A stretch of DNA of 13,529 bases from Candidatus Peribacteraceae bacterium (lineage in GTDB: Bacteria; Patescibacteriota; Gracilibacteria; Peribacterales; Peribacteraceae): NCBI GenBank assembly GCA_022843885.1, contig JALHMU010000021.1, forward strand, positions 1 to 13,529. Reading direction: 5' to 3'. Positions 1-7,097 of the stretch are shown piece by piece (within the stretch, counting starts at the first letter, position 1; every line of letters starts with the position of its first letter). Both the position numbers and the translations under genes were made by a program. The notes beneath the pieces are model-generated. The model was not told the origin of the DNA, made no database searches, and saw nothing but the letters and a program-made list of their open reading frames with translations.

Positions 1-2592
1 GACAAAGGGCTCTCGTCTGACGAAGCAAGAAAGAGACTGGAGCAGTACGGCCCCAATGAACTTGCGGTGAGTAAAGGGGTGTCGCCGTGGGAGCTTCTGT
101 TCCAGCAGTTTAAGAACGTGCTCGTGATCATTCTGCTCCTCGCGGTCGGAATGTCGGCCTTTTTGGGGCATGGAATCGAGGCGATTGCCATCGGTGTGAT
201 CGTCCTCTTCGCCGTCATTTTAGGGTTCGTGCAAGAGTACAGAGCCGAGAAAGCGATGGAGGCGCTACGGAAGATGTCGGCACCCACAGCCACTGTGGTA
301 CGGGATGGCGAGGAGTGCGAGATCCCTGCCCGTGAGGTTGTGTCAGGCGATATCGTAGTGCTCTCGACCGGCGACCGCGTACCGGCAGACGGAAGGCTGC
401 TCGAATCGATGAGCCTGCAGACAGATGAAGCCGCGCTCACGGGTGAATCACTGCCCGTCGAGAAACATGCCGCGATCATCCTCGGCGAGGCAGCGGTGGG
501 AGATCAGAAGAACATCGTCTTCTCGGGAACGGTCGTCACCTACGGGCGCGGGAGGGCAGTTGTGGTCGCGACAGCCATGCAGACGGAATTCGGAAAGATT
601 GCGGGGATGTTGCAAGCCGTGGAAACGGAAGACACCCCGTTGCAGAAGAACTTGGACAAACTTGGCAAGACGCTGGCCAAAACCGCGCTTGGGGTGGTGT
701 TGGTAATCAGCATCATGGGCTACATGCGCGGCCAGCCGCTACTGGAAATAGTTATCTTCGGCATCGCGTTGGCGGTGGCGGTGGTCCCGGAGGCGCTCCC
801 TGCAGTAGTGACCATCTCCTTGGCTATAGGCGTACAGCGGATGGTCAAGCGCCATGTATTAATCCGACGCTTGCCGGTCGTAGAAACACTCGGATCGACA
901 ACAGTCATCTGTACCGACAAGACCGGCACGCTCACAAAGGACGAGATGACCATTCGGAAGATCTATGCGGCTGGGAAAATGTACGACGTGTCCGGGAGCG
1001 GGTACGAACCAAAGGGCGAATTCTCCGTGGCGGGAAAAATTGTTGCACCCACACCGTCACTGGTGGAGCTGCTGCGCGGCGGGACACTGGCCAGTGACGC
1101 CAAACTCATCAAAGAGGAGCATGGACATGGTATCAAGGGCGATCCCACGGAAGGGGGCATCGTTGTGGTGGCGGCCAAGGCCGGACTACTGAAGCATGAT
1201 CTAGATGCGCACATGCCGCGCACGGGGGAAATCCCGTTCACCTCGGAGACCAAGCGCATGACGACTCTTCACCGTGCCGGCCAGTCTGTGATGGCCTACG
1301 CCAAAGGCGCTCCGGAGGTAATCCTGCAATCCTGCACGCGCTTGTGGGGGGAGAACGACGAGCAGGAGCTTACGGAAAAAGAACGCAAGATGATTCTGGA
1401 GCAAGCCCGCACGATGGCGAGTCAGGCACTCCGCGTCATAGCGATAGCACGTAAAGGAGGCGTGAGTATCGAGGAATCAGAGAAAGATATGAAATTCCTG
1501 GGTTTGGTGGGCATGATCGATCCACCTCGTCCGGAAGCAAAGGACGCAATTAAGCAATGCAGACTAGCCGGCATTCGTGTGGTGATGATCACCGGCGACC
1601 ACCCCGTGACAGCGGAAGCCATCGCACGTGAGCTGGGATTACTGACCACGGAGAAAGTAGTGACCGGCGCGGAGCTGGAAGCGATGGACCAGGAGACGCT
1701 CACGCGCGAGGTGGACAACATCGGCGTGTACGCACGCGTGTCACCTGCTCATAAGCTGCGCGTGGTTGCGGCTCTGCAGAAAAAAGGCGAAGTCGTGGCT
1801 ATGACCGGTGACGGCGTAAATGACGCTCCCGCTCTAAAGAAGGCGGATATCGGCGTGGCGATGGGCATTACCGGCACCGACGTGACCAAGGAAGCGGCGG
1901 CCATGACACTGACCAATGACAACTTCGCCAGCATCGTTGCAGCGGTGGAAGAGGGCCGCGGGATCTTTGGTAACATCAAAAAGTACCTCATGTACATGCT
2001 CACGGGAAATCTAGGAGAAGTAGCACTCATTATGGTCACGACTATTGCAGCCCTTCCTGTTCCCCTCACTCCTGTACAAATTCTCTATATCAATCTGGCG
2101 ACAGGGGGTCTTCCTGCTTTAGCGCTCGCACTTGATCCCCCTGAAGCGGATTTGATGTCCCGTCTCCCCCGAGGCCTGCGTTCTGGGATTTTCTCACGTC
2201 CTGTAATTTTCCTCATGCTCGTCGGCGGTCTCTGGTCCATGGCAGTGAATCTGGCTGTGTTCTTATGGGCACTCGGCTCAGGTCGGAGCCTGACACAGGC
2301 CATGGGCATGACATTCATCTCTCTCATTCTCATTCATTTCTTCAAAGCATACAATTTCCGGTCGGATCGACATTCCATCTTTAGAAAGCCCTTCGCCAAC
2401 AAGTGGCTGAACTACGCGATATTGTGGGAAATCCTACTCCTATTGGCAATCATTTACGTACCGTTTCTCCACGAACCTTTTGGCACCTTCGCACTTTCGC
2501 GCACCGACTGGCTCGTCATCGTGCTCGCCGCACTCACAGTCATGCCCATACTGGAAATCGCAAAGCTCATGATACGGAGGACGCAGGCGTAG
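1..2592 (+). CDS. P-type cation-transporting ATPase (Ca2+/PMA-type fold), 5'-partial
   Basis: An integral membrane pump that couples ATP hydrolysis to cation transport. The reading frame is open from base 1: a cation-ATPase N-terminal domain (GLSSDEARKRLEQYGPNEL) precedes the first candidate start, a GTG at 67, so the true start is outside the window. In visible numbering (863 residues) I see the actuator motif TGES (E149), the M4 PEALP (E264), the phosphorylated Asp in DKTGTLT (D306), KGAPE (K435), the hinge GDGVNDAPAL (601-611), and hydrophobic helices from about 665 to the C-terminus. The catalytic machinery looks intact. The ion-binding set is not standard: M4 Glu, M5 N670/E673 and M6 N698/T701 match SERCA-type sites, but the Asp expected after T701 is Gly (G702). 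M8 has His where SERCA has Glu. The transported ion is therefore uncertain, and a plain Ca2+ assignment should not be assumed. Confidence 0.95.
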   Translation, partial: DKGLSSDEARKRLEQYGPNELAVSKGVSPWELLFQQFKNVLVIILLLAVGMSAFLGHGIEAIAIGVIVLFAVILGFVQEYRAEKAMEALRKMSAPTATVVRDGEECEIPAREVVSGDIVVLSTGDRVPADGRLLESMSLQTDEAALTGESLPVEKHAAIILGEAAVGDQKNIVFSGTVVTYGRGRAVVVATAMQTEFGKIAGMLQAVETEDTPLQKNLDKLGKTLAKTALGVVLVISIMGYMRGQPLLEIVIFGIALAVAVVPEALPAVVTISLAIGVQRMVKRHVLIRRLPVVETLGSTTVICTDKTGTLTKDEMTIRKIYAAGKMYDVSGSGYEPKGEFSVAGKIVAPTPSLVELLRGGTLASDAKLIKEEHGHGIKGDPTEGGIVVVAAKAGLLKHDLDAHMPRTGEIPFTSETKRMTTLHRAGQSVMAYAKGAPEVILQSCTRLWGENDEQELTEKERKMILEQARTMASQALRVIAIARKGGVSIEESEKDMKFLGLVGMIDPPRPEAKDAIKQCRLAGIRVVMITGDHPVTAEAIARELGLLTTEKVVTGAELEAMDQETLTREVDNIGVYARVSPAHKLRVVAALQKKGEVVAMTGDGVNDAPALKKADIGVAMGITGTDVTKEAAAMTLTNDNFASIVAAVEEGRGIFGNIKKYLMYMLTGNLGEVALIMVTTIAALPVPLTPVQILYINLATGGLPALALALDPPEADLMSRLPRGLRSGIFSRPVIFLMLVGGLWSMAVNLAVFLWALGSGRSLTQAMGMTFISLILIHFFKAYNFRSDRHSIFRKPFANKWLNYAILWEILLLLAIIYVPFLHEPFGTFALSRTDWLVIVLAALTVMPILEIAKLMIRRTQA

Positions 2593-2611
2593 CACGTAAG
2601 TCCCTGAATTC

Positions 2612-2636
2612 GGAGGATCACTGAAGCAGTGCTACG
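2612..2636 (+). promoter_or_regulatory. Shine-Dalgarno with hairpin between it and the start codon
   Basis: GGAGG at 2612-2616 is 20 bases from the ATG at 2637, too far for normal use. Between them CACTG (2619-2623) and CAGTG (2627-2631) form a 5-bp stem with an AAG loop. Folding this 13-base hairpin leaves about 7 unpaired bases, the usual spacing. The sequence is seen directly. The role in initiation is inferred. Confidence 0.4.
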
Positions 2637-2867
2637 ATGGCCTACGTGAAGAAGAATGCCCTTACTCTCATCCGGTATTTCGCAAAGAACATCTCAGTCG
2701 TCATCGGCCTCGTGCTGATCTGGCGCGGGGTCTGGTACGTGCTGGACTGGATCGATTTCACGCTCTTTCAAGGCCAGCATATCTTTACTGCCGTTGGAGG
2801 TATTCTTCTTGGGCTTCTGATCCTGTATTTACCCGACAAAGACCTCAAGGAGCTCGAGAAGCTCTAA
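2637..2867 (+). CDS. Small two-helix membrane protein, unknown function
   Basis: A 76-residue protein with a short basic N-terminus, a hydrophobic segment at about 19-40 (ISVVIGLVLIWRGVWYVLDW), a second at about 48-66, and a charged C-terminus (LPDKDLKELEKL) that would lie at the membrane surface. No catalytic motif is visible. I recall similar short proteins annotated as hypothetical in Patescibacteria genomes, but I cannot name a family. It starts 44 bases after the ATPase stop on the same strand, so it could be cotranscribed with the pump. A role as an accessory subunit of the pump is possible but has no direct support. The start is set by the first ATG. See the hairpin-spaced Shine-Dalgarno just upstream. 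Confidence 0.8.
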   Translation: MAYVKKNALTLIRYFAKNISVVIGLVLIWRGVWYVLDWIDFTLFQGQHIFTAVGGILLGLLILYLPDKDLKELEKL

Positions 2868-3062
2868 TGCATGAGAGGCATTTGATCTTCAATTGGAAAC
2901 CACTCCGCCCCTGTCTCTCGTGTTGCACCTCCATCTGCTGGTTGACAAAGCGGGAGCGCCAGAAGGACGGAGGGCTTGCATGTGCAAAAAATTATTGGGC
3001 AGTGATCTGGATAACGCAGCTGCCCTTTCCTTCTGCCATTTTTTCGCTGAGAATGGTGCTCT

Positions 3063-3863
3063 ATGCCTCGCCTCGCTTGGCCCACGGATCTGCACCTCAA
3101 CTTCCTCAGCGATAAGCAATTTGAGGCATTCTGTGTGTCTTTGGCTTCCACTGAAGCTGACTGCTTTGCGCTGACCGGCGATATCGGTGAGGCGCAGAGT
3201 GTGGAACGCTACCTCCACCTCCTCGAAAGTTCCCTCCATAGACCGATCTACTTTGTGCTGGGAAATCACGACTTCTACGGTGGGAGTATCGCCTCGGTTC
3301 GAGAACGTGTGCGGGATCTTTGTGAAACTTCACCGCACCTGCACTGGATGCCTCTTGAGAATATCGTGCCGCTCTCAAAGCATACCTGCCTCGTCGGCCA
3401 TGATGGCTGGGGAGATGCACGGGCAGGAGATTATTGGGGCTCTCGCGTGGAGCTTAATGACTGGGATCTCATCGGGGAATTCTTCGGGCTCAGCAAAAGT
3501 GAACGAGGTCGGGTTTTGGAGCAGCTAGGAGACGAGGCAGCACAGCATTTCCGTAGCGTCCTACCAAAAGCCCTCAAGCGATATAAGCATGTAATCGTAC
3601 TCACTCACGTCCCGCCTTTCCCACAGGCATCGCTCTACAAAGGTCAGCCCTCTAACGAGCACGGACTTCCACACTTCTGCTGTCAGGCTGTCGGAGAAGT
3701 ACTCCAAAAGTGCATGGCTGCGCGTCCTGATGCAGAAATGACCGTTCTGTGCGGTCATACGCATGAGGCTGCAGATGTGCAGATCCTTCCTAACCTACGG
3801 GTGCTCGCGGGGAGTGCGGAGTATGGCCACCCGAAGCTTCAGCAGGTATTAGGGGTTGTCTGA
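3063..3863 (+). CDS. Calcineurin-like metallophosphoesterase
   Basis: A 266-residue soluble protein with the full two-metal phosphoesterase motif series: TDLHLN (D9, H11), TGDIG (D40), GNHD (N68, H69), a GHDGW segment (112-116), LTHVPPF (H182) and GHTHE (H232, H234). This is the pattern for hydrolysis of phosphomono- or phosphodiesters with Mn2+/Fe/Zn. The physiological substrate cannot be read from the sequence. The family also includes cyclic-nucleotide, lipid and protein phosphatases. The ATG at 3063 places the first metal-binding motif eight residues in, as is usual. No Shine-Dalgarno is visible; the start context is GCTCTATG, with a pyrimidine-rich stretch upstream. It stands alone, 195 bases after the membrane-protein gene, and its intact fold suggests the accessory element begins after it. 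Confidence 0.93.
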   Translation: MPRLAWPTDLHLNFLSDKQFEAFCVSLASTEADCFALTGDIGEAQSVERYLHLLESSLHRPIYFVLGNHDFYGGSIASVRERVRDLCETSPHLHWMPLENIVPLSKHTCLVGHDGWGDARAGDYWGSRVELNDWDLIGEFFGLSKSERGRVLEQLGDEAAQHFRSVLPKALKRYKHVIVLTHVPPFPQASLYKGQPSNEHGLPHFCCQAVGEVLQKCMAARPDAEMTVLCGHTHEAADVQILPNLRVLAGSAEYGHPKLQQVLGVV

Positions 3864-3879
3864 TCCTACAGCGGAAATC

Positions 3880-3907
3880 TCATTGCGATATTCAACTATC
3901 GCAGTGC
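3880..3907. other. Candidate tyrosine-recombinase core site (11-6-11 dyad)
   Basis: Arms TCATTGCGATA (3880-3890) and TATCGCAGTGC (3897-3907) flank a 6-base centre TTCAAC. The inner 7 bases of the arms are perfectly inverted, and 9 of 11 positions are symmetric. This is the layout of XerC/XerD dif-type sites. It lies about 120 bases beyond the 3' end of the tyrosine recombinase gene, where an attachment site of the element would be expected. There is no T-run after it, which argues against a terminator. Function is inferred. Confidence 0.45.
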
Positions 3908-3913
3908 TGTATC

Positions 3914-3941
3914 TTTCAGCGCTACTGAAATAGCGGTATAC
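3914..3941. other. Second dyad cluster next to the candidate core site
   Basis: Two overlapping inverted repeats occur: TTTCAG/CTGAAA around CGCTA (3914-3930), and CGCTA/TAGCG around the 6-base centre CTGAAA (3920-3935). The second has the same 6-base spacing as the neighbouring dyad, and its arms share the pattern TA[T/G]CG. The two centres are 34 bases apart. GCGGTAT occurs at 3933-3939 and again at 3956-3962. These could be further recombinase or accessory binding sites. The symmetry is seen directly; the role is inferred. Confidence 0.35.
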
Positions 3942-4023
3942 ATGTGATTGGGTACGCGGTATCTCTCTGCCACGATCCGAGAATGGTAATTGCACAGAAG
4001 ACCACTACTGCGTGATAAAAAGC

Positions 4024-4941
4024 CTATTGGACACGTATCGGCTGCATCATCACTGCATGATTTTTCAACCTATCTAGGTTATGAAAATAACGCTGTGTGG
4101 TGGAGGGATTCGAATGCCGCGCAAAGTCCTGAGCTGCTATGAGGGTTGCTCCTCCATTGATGAGGTGCGTAATGGAAGAATGTCTAAGCGAATGTGTGCT
4201 GACATGTGGGTGATCAATACCAAGCCCCTTGAGGCGCACCTTCACCATATGCTGGATGCTGCGCCTCGCAATTCTTTCCTTTGCACGATGGGTAGTACCT
4301 ACGAATAAGGGATCTGCTTCTTGCAGAGTACCGCGTGTTTCCAAATACGCCTGGATAGCAGCATGCACATCATCCCGTATGCGGGTATCGATGTTTTTAC
4401 CTCCTTTCCCTCGAACCTTCAGGACCAAACAGCCATCCGTTTGTACCAGGTCTCCGCTATTCGCTCGCGTAATCTCGCAAACCCGAAGACCATTGATGAG
4501 AAGGAGAGCAATGATCGCCATATCCCTTTTTCCTCTAATGCTCGTAGATTCGATAGAGGCAAGTAGATGATTGCACTCAGCCAGACTCAAGATTTCCCTG
4601 GTTGTTTCATTACTGACTTTGGGGAGCTTCAGCCCAGATGCAGGGTTAATGGGAATAACACCCTGCTCGTAAAGGAAACAGAAAAGCCTTCGCAAAACTG
4701 TCAGCTTCTTTGCGATAGTTGCTGGTTTCAATTCTCTATTTTCTAATCCCTCTTTATACCCAATCAGATCATGGAGCGTCACTTCTACTGCCCTCTTCTT
4801 TACTGTTCGATAGAACAGCTCAACTTCCGCTTTATAGTCACGCTTTGTATTGAAGCAGGACTGGTTGCGGATAAAAGAAAGGATGTAATCTGAAGAAGGC
4901 TCTACCATCGCTGTAATTGCCTGTATTGGGATCATCTGCAT
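4024..4941 (-). CDS. Tyrosine recombinase/integrase (XerC/XerD-like)
   Basis: A 305-residue recombinase that cuts and rejoins DNA through a covalent 3'-phosphotyrosine, presumably driving integration or excision of the element. The N-terminal SAM-like core-binding domain covers about residues 14-105. The catalytic domain follows, with R153 (GLRVCEI), K179 (RGKGGK), H250 and R253 (HSLRHS), H276 (ARHSNPSTTQ) and the nucleophile Y285 (RYFHNLD). All catalytic residues are present and the length is normal for Xer-type proteins. It reads out towards the left element end, where the candidate core sites lie, and is divergent from the excisionase-like gene. The first Met is used; a second Met two codons later is equally possible, and neither has a Shine-Dalgarno. 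It is more likely an element integrase than the host XerC/D because of its neighbours. Confidence 0.95.
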   Translation of the reverse strand: MQMIPIQAITAMVEPSSDYILSFIRNQSCFNTKRDYKAEVELFYRTVKKRAVEVTLHDLIGYKEGLENRELKPATIAKKLTVLRRLFCFLYEQGVIPINPASGLKLPKVSNETTREILSLAECNHLLASIESTSIRGKRDMAIIALLLINGLRVCEITRANSGDLVQTDGCLVLKVRGKGGKNIDTRIRDDVHAAIQAYLETRGTLQEADPLFVGTTHRAKERIARRSIQHMVKVRLKGLGIDHPHVSTHSLRHSSITHLINGGATLIAAQDFARHSNPSTTQRYFHNLDRLKNHAVMMQPIRVQ

Positions 4942-4958
4942 GTTCGAAGCTTATCATA

Positions 4959-4979
4959 TGGTTGGGTTATAGCCAACTA
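4959..4979. promoter_or_regulatory. Candidate operator over the recombinase promoter
   Basis: TGGTTGG (4959-4965) and CCAACTA (4973-4979) form a 7-base inverted repeat (one G-T pair) around GTTATAG. It covers the -10 box of the recombinase promoter, and its right arm overlaps TATTAT (4978-4983), a possible -10 for the rightward excisionase-like gene, which has no clear -35. A repressor bound here could control both divergent genes. The role is inferred from position. Confidence 0.4.
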
Positions 4980-4994
4980 TTATTCAAAGCCCAA
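4966..4994 (-). promoter_or_regulatory. Promoter of the tyrosine recombinase
   Basis: Read on the - strand: a -35 box TTGGGC (4994-4989), a 17-base spacer, and a -10 box TATAAC (4971-4966), five of six matches to TATAAT. Transcription would begin near 4959, giving a leader of about 18 bases before the ATG at 4941. Confidence 0.5.
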
Positions 4995-5013
4995 TGGAAG
5001 CAAAATAGTAGGC

Positions 5014-5241
5014 ATGAAGCAAACAATGCAAAAAGCGATGGGAAGAACCGATGTGGCAGAGTATCTAGGCGTTTCACGCCAATATGTGGACAGGCTCGTA
5101 AAGGAATCTAAGTTGCCTTTCCAGGAAACATCAGCGGGGATGATCTTTATGGAGAGTGATGTATTGGCTTATAAAAAAGAGCGCATGAAAAAAGCCAAGA
5201 GCGATACTCGTATTCAACTCAAGAAGAGCAGAAACAAGTAA
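5014..5241 (+). CDS. Excisionase/MerR-type helix-turn-helix protein
   Basis: A 75-residue basic protein with a winged helix-turn-helix of the excisionase (HTH_17/MerR-like) type at about residues 10-56: a first helix with DVAEYLGVS, a recognition helix SRQYVDRLVKES, a wing around LPFQETSAGMIF, and the usual closing helix SDVLAYKKERMKK. The C-terminus is rich in Lys and Arg. Such proteins bind DNA and act as directionality factors for a tyrosine recombinase or as small repressors. Its divergent position 72 bases from the recombinase start supports one or both roles. The DNA targets are unknown; the dyads at 4959-4979 and 5263-5275 are the nearest candidates. The start is the first ATG; a second in-frame ATG (codon 5) is possible. 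No Shine-Dalgarno. Confidence 0.8.
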   Translation: MKQTMQKAMGRTDVAEYLGVSRQYVDRLVKESKLPFQETSAGMIFMESDVLAYKKERMKKAKSDTRIQLKKSRNK

Positions 5242-5262
5242 GCCCATTACGCAGTATCTACA

Positions 5263-5275
5263 TTATGTGACATAA
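5263..5275. promoter_or_regulatory. Perfect palindrome upstream of the 486-residue gene
   Basis: TTATGT-G-ACATAA has 6-base arms that match exactly around one central base. It includes GTGACA (5267-5272), five of six matches to a -35 box, although no good -10 follows at the right distance. TAAAAT at 5311-5316 could be a -10 placing the RNA start close to the ATG at 5326. The palindrome is a candidate site for the neighbouring small DNA-binding protein (inference). Confidence 0.4.
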
Positions 5276-5325
5276 ATAACAACACAGGTTTCAAGATGTG
5301 TAAAACAAGGTAAAATCTCCTCAAT

Positions 5326-6786
5326 ATGAGTATTGATACTGAAGGGGTTTACGCAGATGACATCTACGATGAGCCTTCACCACCGATCAATCCGAACACT
5401 CTGCTTTTCCTCTATCAGTTAGCATTTTATACGGAGGGAGCAAAAAGTGTGCCACGGACTGAACTGGATACACAACAGCGCAAGTTCTCTGGGGCAATGC
5501 AGGATCATTTGAATGATCTTTTATGGGGTAGAGCGCAGTTTGTGAAATATAATGATTTGAAGCTGCCTCCAATGATCGACATGCTGAGGATGTTTCATAA
5601 AATTGAGACCGCGTTGGTGGAAGTGGAAATGGCAGTCAGCCCAGTCGAGATCTATGAATTCGAACATACAAATGCTTTTGGTTTTTTCCACTCAATGGTG
5701 AGTGTTGGAGAGTCAGTTGGAAACAAAGAATATGTGAAGAAAAAACCAGTTGCGTTGTGGCAAAAGTTGAAAGCTGAGGGTTCGGTTATTGTTCCGATGC
5801 ATCAAGCTTTTGACCTCGCCTTTTCCCTAGTTATGGCACGACAGGAAGTGGTAACCCGCGATCATCGTTTGAATTTAGAAGATAATCCCCATAGGGACCA
5901 ATGGATGAGCAAGAGCGCGGATTTTATGACTTCATCACCCGTAATTATCGAGTTCTTCACACAGGCTGTAGGCGTTCATAAGTTGACCAAGAAGCTGTTG
6001 CACGACTATCTCCAATCTTTCCGTTGGCACGACATTAAGTGGGAAGAAAACGTATTGAATTGGTCTCAACAGAAGGAGGCAATCTACGAAGTATTGAGTA
6101 AAAAACAGAAGCACTTCAAAAGGACTTTTTGGCTCAATGAAAAAGACTTCATCCTTCCCTCATTTCCTGAAGGAATGAAGCCAACAGAAACGATTCTCGC
6201 ATTGGATGAGGATGGGGAGTTGATGGCTGGAGCAACACGGCGAGTAGATGGTTCTGAGCATCTTCAAATCCGAGTTCGTCCACAGCAACAATTCAATCAG
6301 ATGGATATTTCGCAGGAAGAACTCTTCACGAAAGAAGGATACTACAAAGCCCCCTTTTCCGTTGCGAAGACGACACCACAGCCGCCTAAGATGTCTTCGA
6401 AAGAATTTATAGATGAGAAGGTGATGTATGAGCTGACCAGAAATGACCTAACAAGAGAAATCTTCATCAATGGAAAACTACTAGCTTGTCCTCGATCCGG
6501 CAGTCCGGCGAATAACTTGATGGTATTACTGCTTGAACGAAATGAGGAGGAAAGACATGTAATCTTGAAGAGTGAGGAGCTACGTTCCATTCAATCTGGA
6601 GCAAGGAAAAGGCCCATTCCCCGTATCTTAAGTGATTTAGGGTTTTCCAATGAGCTACGAAAGACGTTCTTCCCCAGTTCATCCAATGAAGAATTAGTTT
6701 TTCTCAATCCTATTCATCAGAGTGACCTGGATAAATTGGGCTTCAAGGAACTCCCGAAGTACGCACCGCTGATCGAAAGAGGTTGA
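5326..6786 (+). CDS. Unknown 486-residue element protein with possible C-terminal winged-helix domain
   Basis: I do not recognise the protein as a whole. It is soluble and mixed in charge, with an acidic, proline-containing start (YADDIYDEPSPPINP), a mainly helical middle with several Trp/His (about 60-265), and a Pro/Lys linker near 343-360. The C-terminal part (about 365-470) runs TREIFINGKLLACPR ... IPRILSDLGFSNELRKTFFPSS ... LVFLNPIHQSDLDKLG. This resembles a winged-helix-type unit that I recall at the ends of uncharacterised Patescibacteria proteins, but I cannot name the family. No nuclease, ATPase or protease motif is evident. It lies alone between the regulatory region and the replication block and is rich in A+T. 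A role in control or in binding element DNA is possible but unproven. ATG 5326 is the first good start and has no Shine-Dalgarno. Confidence 0.75.
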   Translation: MSIDTEGVYADDIYDEPSPPINPNTLLFLYQLAFYTEGAKSVPRTELDTQQRKFSGAMQDHLNDLLWGRAQFVKYNDLKLPPMIDMLRMFHKIETALVEVEMAVSPVEIYEFEHTNAFGFFHSMVSVGESVGNKEYVKKKPVALWQKLKAEGSVIVPMHQAFDLAFSLVMARQEVVTRDHRLNLEDNPHRDQWMSKSADFMTSSPVIIEFFTQAVGVHKLTKKLLHDYLQSFRWHDIKWEENVLNWSQQKEAIYEVLSKKQKHFKRTFWLNEKDFILPSFPEGMKPTETILALDEDGELMAGATRRVDGSEHLQIRVRPQQQFNQMDISQEELFTKEGYYKAPFSVAKTTPQPPKMSSKEFIDEKVMYELTRNDLTREIFINGKLLACPRSGSPANNLMVLLLERNEEERHVILKSEELRSIQSGARKRPIPRILSDLGFSNELRKTFFPSSSNEELVFLNPIHQSDLDKLGFKELPKYAPLIERG

Positions 6787-6857
6787 AAGAGGATGTTACG
6801 GGTTGAAATGGGTCGCTTGCCCTGCAAAGCGGACAGAAATTGATAAACAGGGTGCAT

Positions 6858-7097
6858 ATGCAGGATTTTCGCACCCATGATCTACCGACTGTTGCCGTGC
6901 TGCTTCATAAGCAGTGCAAGTTACGAACACTCGACCGCTCCGATCCAAGCGGGAAAGTATTTTTCGTTTTCGAAGACAGCGATGAGCTCCAGCATATTCT
7001 CCGTGCTTATTGGAGTGATTCTTTACTGTGCCCCGCACAGTCGCTCCTCGCTTGTCTGAAGAGGGCGAAGCACATTCTCTACGACTATCACCAATGA
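6858..7097 (+). CDS. DUF5659-like small protein
   Basis: A 79-residue protein. The layout fits what I recall of DUF5659: a short start FRTHDLPTVAVLLHKQ, then a small beta unit GKVFFVFEDSDELQHILRAYW, then a helix beginning LLCPAQSLLACLKRAKHILYD. Members are of unknown function and occur in phages and other mobile elements. I chose ATG 6858 because the residues before it do not look conserved; a TTG at 6840 in the same frame would add six. Its stop overlaps the next ATG (ATGA at 7094-7097), so the two genes are probably translated together. The family call is from memory of the pattern and is moderately sure. Confidence 0.72.
   Translation: MQDFRTHDLPTVAVLLHKQCKLRTLDRSDPSGKVFFVFEDSDELQHILRAYWSDSLLCPAQSLLACLKRAKHILYDYHQ

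Noticed and set aside
2942..2970. TTGACA as a promoter -35 for the phosphoesterase gene.
   Set aside because: The bases at the -10 distance (GGACGG) do not resemble TATAAT.
2868..3062. A small gene in the 195-base gap before the phosphoesterase.
   Set aside because: The overlapping frames have no good start and no domain-like pattern, and run into the phosphoesterase. Only short inverted repeats (for example TTGCATGTGCAA at 2976-2987) are visible.
3169..3178. CGCTGACCGG identical to part of the tRNA-Thr 3' region, a possible left attachment repeat.
   Set aside because: It encodes the ALTGD residues of the intact phosphoesterase motif, so the match is best explained by chance. An element end here would disrupt that gene.
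4089..4125. A tRNA-like 3' end on the - strand (GCATTCGAATCCCTCCACCA).
   Set aside because: It encodes the conserved ARHSNPSTTQRYFH motif of the tyrosine recombinase, and no cloverleaf can be formed around it.
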